From Copromyces sp. CBS 386.78 (Eukaryota > Ascomycota > Sordariomycetes > Sordariales > Sordariaceae), in the NCBI GenBank assembly GCA_030685235.1, contig MU839158.1, positions 62,001 through 126,000 of the forward strand: a stretch of DNA of 64,000 bases, given 5' to 3'. Under the pieces are notes generated by a model. That model was given only the letters and a program-made list of their open reading frames with translations. It ran no database searches and was not told where the DNA came from. Positions 59,560 through 64,000 of this stretch are shown here, piece by piece. Position numbers and translations under genes: made by a program. The first letter of the stretch is position 1, and each line of letters starts with the position of its first letter.

Positions 59560-62500
59560 ATGGCCAGCGAGCTTTCTCCCCGTGCTGTGCGCTTCTCGCA
59601 GACGGACGATGAGCCGATTGCCCGGCCCGACAAGCACAAGACTGCTTCCCGATCGCAGATTCCCCATGCCAATGATTCGGATAATTCCAATTCCTCAACC
59701 GACGCTCACGATGATCACCACATCCGAGAGCAGATTGACGAGCTGGGTTCTTTGAGCCGATATGTCGATAGTCATGCTGGCTCGGTCCCTTCTCTGGTGC
59801 CCGGGTCCCTGACCAGCTCCCTACCTCTCCAGGTAACCAATGGTTCGAGCAGTCGCCGCGGTGCTAGCTCCGAGACCTATGCCAATGGGACTCCGTCGCG
59901 ACCACAGCGCCCCACCGCCCCTGCCAGGACGCCCTCCAACACATATCAGCCCTACAACCAGCGCAGGCCCCCACAAGGCCCGCCTTCGTCCTATACGGCC
60001 AACGGTCTCCATGCCCGCGACGGCTCCAGACCACGCCCCTTGGCCGGCACCTCAACCTTCAAAGCCCAGGAGAGAGAGTATGTGCGCAGATTACGTCAAC
60101 AGGACTACAACGGCGACTACTTCGACGCTTACGGCTCCGGCGAGCAGTACGATTCCGATTCCGAAGGCGAAACACCAAATTCCGAAGGCCCGTTCGACAG
60201 CTACGACGATGCGCACATCATGTTCGTTAATAACGAGGACATCCAGATTACCGAGGATGACCTGAGAGACCCCGAGAGCCGCGAGAGACTAGAATGGCAC
60301 GGCATGCTGGAGGCTGTGCTCACCGGTGATGTCGTGAGGCAAGAGAAGAAGCGTCTCATCGGCTCCAACGACGAGGAATTTGCAAAGTCAGCCCACAACG
60401 TAGAGCTATGGCTTGGGATCCGGGCAAGGTTATGCGGTAGACATCTGCCAGTCCAGAAGAGGGTTGTGGAAGACGCTCGCGCAGCGCTGGACCGATCCAT
60501 CAACGACATCATCAACTTTGCGATTGCTGGAGAGAGCGAGGCCGGGAAGCCGCCATTCGAGCAGGTTCGCGACGTGGTCAATAAGATCGAAAAACTCGAG
60601 AGCCTGTATCCGTCCAATAGGGAACTCATGACCGCCCTCAAGCCTGGTGTTTATTCTGCCTATCAGGAGACCTGCGATGCGGTGATATCTTGGTACAACG
60701 TCAATGAGATGATCAACACGGAGCTGTCGATCCTGAAAAAGTGGGTCGGCAACGATGCTCTCGACTTCTCCCGCACCAAGGAAAAGTCGCCCAGTGGGAA
60801 CGGTCTCAGTGACGAATCATCTTTCCTCGATCGTCTCCTGAAGGAGGAGGGTCTCAAGTCACTACACGAAGATAACGGCTCGGAACCGAAAAGCTTAAAG
60901 AAGAAGAGCAGGCTGGATGGCATCTCTCGTGTCATCACCAAGGCCAAGGATACGCTCATCGAAAATGCCGAAGCCTTCCAGAAGCGCCATCTCCCCCCAT
61001 ACATCGAGGAGTTGCTCACCCTCATCAGTTTCCCATCCCGACTCATTGAGGAGATCATCAAGATGCGGTTGGCTTATGCCAAGAAGATGAAGGACTCGGC
61101 ACAACAAAACCCCATGATGCAAGATCAAATGATCGCACAGTTCCAGGTTCTTCTGAAGCTCGCCATCAAGATCAAGTGCGAGTACATGGAAATCGCTCGA
61201 CCGGAGCCCGGTTGGGACTTGCCTCCATGTATTGATGAGGATTTCGACCGTGTCATCCTGGATGCCCTCAAGTACTATTTCAAGCTGTTGAACTGGAAGC
61301 TCAGCGGCAACAAGAACACCTTCAAGGAGGCCGAACTGCTCTTCCAAGAGTGGGGTTTCGGAAACGAAATCGGGCGTTACTTGACACACGGCGACGTGGA
61401 AGTCGCGGAACAGTTCAGTTCTCTGACCTTCAAGGCCTGGAACCGGCTGAGCCAGACTTTCGAAAAGGAGCTTCAACGAAGGCCAAAAGAGAGCGTGGCT
61501 GAGATGACTAAGCGGTATAAACAGATTCTCGACTCCGTCCGAGTTCGGCACCGAATGCTGCAGCGTTTCTCCAGGATGTTGAACGACAACTACGAAAATG
61601 CATGCGATTACACCATCGCTTTTGATACTCAGCGGCTCCGGGAACTGTACGACCGTCTGATAGAAACGGGCCATTTCCAGGTCTACAGTGGCAGTCCTGA
61701 ACACAAAGACATACTCATCATTGCCTCCCCGACACTTCTCAACCGCGACGATGAGATCCAAGTGCTGATGGGTACTTTCTCATATGAGGCCGCCATTGAG
61801 GATCCATCCGATCCCTACCTTCTCCTTATCAAAGCCGAAAATTCACCACCGTGGCTTGGGCTAGTCCATACCCTCAGAGTTCGCGATGAGCCTTTGGACA
61901 TCAAGTTAGGGCACATGCGACTTATTGCCGGCGGCTGCCAACCCAGACTGTTGAATGCTCGCAAGGCCTTCATCGACACGATTGATATGCAGGTCGACCC
62001 AGTGGTAGAGCAGAGATCAAACCTGCAAAAGGTCAATATCAGGCTGATGGAGATCCGCAAGGTTGCCTTCAAGCTCTCGAACGCTTTCATGGATAGCGTG
62101 GAAACCATTCGACGACAAACACGAGGTCTCAACTGCCAAGAACTAATCCAGACGTGTTTCATCTTCGCAACCGAGTTCGGCAAGCGGTCTTTGCTGTACA
62201 TGGACAACAACCGACGCACGATGAATAACCTGAAACTTACCAAGCTTGCCTTGGACTGGGTTAGCTTCATCTGTGACGACTGCATTTCCTCAGATCGGAA
62301 AACATTCCGCTGGGCCGTGCAAGCCTTGGAGTTCGCCATGGGAATGACTCGTGGAAGACATATACTCGCCCTCGGTGATGATGAGTATGCGAGGTTGAGG
62401 GCCAAGGTTGCTGGGTGTATGGCGCTCTTGATATCTCACTTCGACATCATGGGTGCCAGATCCAGCGTGGCCGCCCAGGCGGAGAAGCAGCGCTTGGAGG

Positions 62501-63730
62501 GCCTCGTCAATCAGATCAAGCGCCTCAATAAGGGTCAAATGTTGGATGACAATGAAGCAGCCAAATACTACCAAGAACATCGTCTCGAAGAGCTGGCAAG
62601 AGTTGACAACTACAGAAAGGAGATTTTACTGCAACAATCTGCCATGGGCAGAGTCCTGGAAGCTTCTAACGAGGTGGATCGGTCACTTGCGTGGCTCTCC
62701 TCGACAGCGACCAACTTCACCATGAGATGGCAGCAAGGTCACTTTGTGGGTGGCGGAACTTTCGGCAACGTGTACGCGGCTGTGAACCTTGATACCGGTC
62801 AGCTGATGGCCGTGAAGGAGATTCGCCTGCAAGATCCTAAACTGATCCCCAGTATTGCTGGTCAGATCAGGGATGAAATGCGGGTTCTGGAGACGGTCGA
62901 TCACCCCAACGTGGTTTCTTACTACGGTATCGAGGTCCATCGCGACCGCGTGTACATGTTCATGGAGTTCTGTTCCGGAGGCTCTCTTGCCAATTTGCTG
63001 GAGCATGGCAGAATTGAGGACGAACAGGTTATCATGGTTTACGCGTTGCAGCTTCTCGAAGGTCTTGCGTACCTTCACGAGTTGAAGATTGCCCATCGCG
63101 ATATCAAACCAGAGAGTAAGTTTGCCTTCCAGTTGCTTTCTGCCAAGTGTTTCCTGATGCTAACAGCGTGTTACAGATATCCTCCTCGACCACAACGGCA
63201 TAATCAAGTATGTCGATTTTGGTGCGGCCAAACTCATCGCCCGCCAGGGACGGACGTTAGTGCAAGACCTCACCAGCACCAAGCCCAACAAGTCGATGAC
63301 AGGCACACCCATGTACATGTCGCCCGAAGTGATCAAGGGGGAGAATCCCGGTCACTTCGGAGCGGTTGACATTTGGTCTCTCGGCTGTGTCATCCTCGAG
63401 ATGGCGACCGGTCGGAGGCCATGGGCCAACCTGGACAACGAGTGGGCCATCATGTACAACATTGCCCAAGGCAACCCGCCCCAGCTGCCCAGTCAAGACC
63501 AGCTCAGCCCTCAAGGTATCGATTTCCTGAGACGCTGTTTCATGCGGGATTCCACCAAGCGCGCGACCGCCATGGAGCTGTTGCAGCACGAGTGGATCAT
63601 GACCATCAGGAACAGAGTTGTCGAGCCCGCCACCCCTAGTAGCGATGCAGGTTCATCGACGACGAGTCAAGGAATGCAAAACCCGGCGAATTCTTCACGG
63701 AGCAGCTTCCCCGGTGATGGCATGTACTGA
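59560..63730 (+). CDS. os-4: MAP kinase kinase kinase of the osmosensing (HOG) pathway, OS-4 (Ssk2/Ssk22/Wis4 type)
   Basis: Exons 59560-63115 and 63177-63730 (61-nt intron) give 1369 residues. OS-4 receives the signal from the histidine kinase/response regulator module (RRG-1) and phosphorylates the MAPKK OS-5, which activates OS-2; mutants are osmosensitive and resist phenylpyrrole and dicarboximide fungicides. The first 230 residues are disordered. Residues about 250-1000 form the long regulatory region typical of Ssk2-type kinases (for example YFKLLNWKLSGNKNTFKEAE). The kinase domain is at about 1055-1330: GGGTFGNVYA, Lys near 1086 in AVKEIRL, HRDIKPEN spanning the intron, VDFGAAK, TGTPMYMSPEV, and a C-terminal Ser/Thr tail. 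The start is the first ATG of the frame; its N-terminus is MASELSPRAVRFSQTDDEP. Confidence 0.95.
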
Positions 63731-64000
63731 TTATGATTTCTGAAGTCTGAAGTGCTGCCGAGTCCGTCCGTCCGGGTCTGGTCTGGTCTGACTTGGTTGA
63801 AAGACAGAAAGAGAGAGAGAAGAGATAAAGGCTAGAGAGGAGGAGGAAAGTGTTGGCAATGGCACGCATGGCTCTAAGCAACAATTATCTTGGCACACGC
63901 CGATTTGCCCATCCATTTCTTTCATAACACATAAAGCAACAACAACAAACATTTCACCCTTTTTCGAACGGCACATGCGCGGATACGATACCCCCTTAGC
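63731..64000. other. 3' flank of os-4
   Basis: Contains a TCTGGTCTGGTCTGAC repeat and a GAGAGAGAAGAGA purine run, presumably 3' untranslated region. Nothing else is visible before the window ends. Confidence 0.5.

Overview
The window is nuclear DNA of a filamentous ascomycete, most likely Neurospora or a close Sordariales relative. The evidence is short GT-AG introns (about 50-110 nt) with CTAAC/CTGAC-type branch sites, a dispersed single-copy 5S rRNA gene with a -30 TATA-like box, and an LTR retrotransposon whose interior has been turned into TpA-rich sequence by what looks like repeat-induced point mutation (RIP). The last gene is clearly the HOG-pathway MAPKKK known in Neurospora as os-4. 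I assigned coordinates by following reading frames across splice sites by eye; nothing was searched against a database.

Layout, left half. A nucleoside hydrolase runs off the left edge (1-854, minus; it has a GC-AG intron). Next are a signal-anchored Lys/Glu-rich protein (2900-4276, plus) and an unrecognised basic protein (7498-9063, plus). A 5S pseudogene with a 32-T tail lies at 10524-10606. A multi-spanning membrane protein (11637-14072, plus) carries an in-frame TAG at a splice-acceptor-like site. A MITE-like inverted repeat (15916-16144) sits just upstream of a SET + MYND protein (16214-17752, plus). An intact 5S rRNA gene follows (18788-18905, minus), then a PhoD-like phosphatase (19546-22381, minus) and a mitochondrial-type rhomboid protease (23858-25624, minus). 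The rhomboid gene is divergent from a small acidic unknown (26248-26961, plus).

Layout, right half. A relic of a membrane-protein C-terminus (28024-28498, minus) and an intron-containing tRNA-Asp (28971-29062, plus) come first. They are followed by a small conserved protein with a 7-nt terminal coding exon (30468-31005, minus), a bHLH regulator (32793-34092, minus), and delta-1-pyrroline-5-carboxylate dehydrogenase of proline catabolism (35343-37261, minus). After about 6 kb without a convincing gene come a single-pass membrane protein (43565-44611, plus), the DNA polymerase epsilon subunit Dpb4 (46005-47451, plus) and, tail to tail with it, the replication-initiation factor Sld3 (47863-51383, minus). 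The RIP-degraded Ty1/copia element (53478-58901, minus-oriented) ends 658 bp before the os-4 start codon (59560-63730, plus).

Most genes are unrelated housekeeping or signalling functions, as usual in fungal genomes. The one functional pairing is Dpb4 with Sld3, both acting at replication origins and separated by only 411 bp. The items most worth a second look are the duplicated CDK-site/SLPQI module in the Sld3 tail, the reciprocal mutation gradient between the two LTRs, the TAG/acceptor switch in the membrane-protein gene, the alternative last exon at 29.8-30.3 kb, and the inverted-repeat element in the SET-MYND leader.
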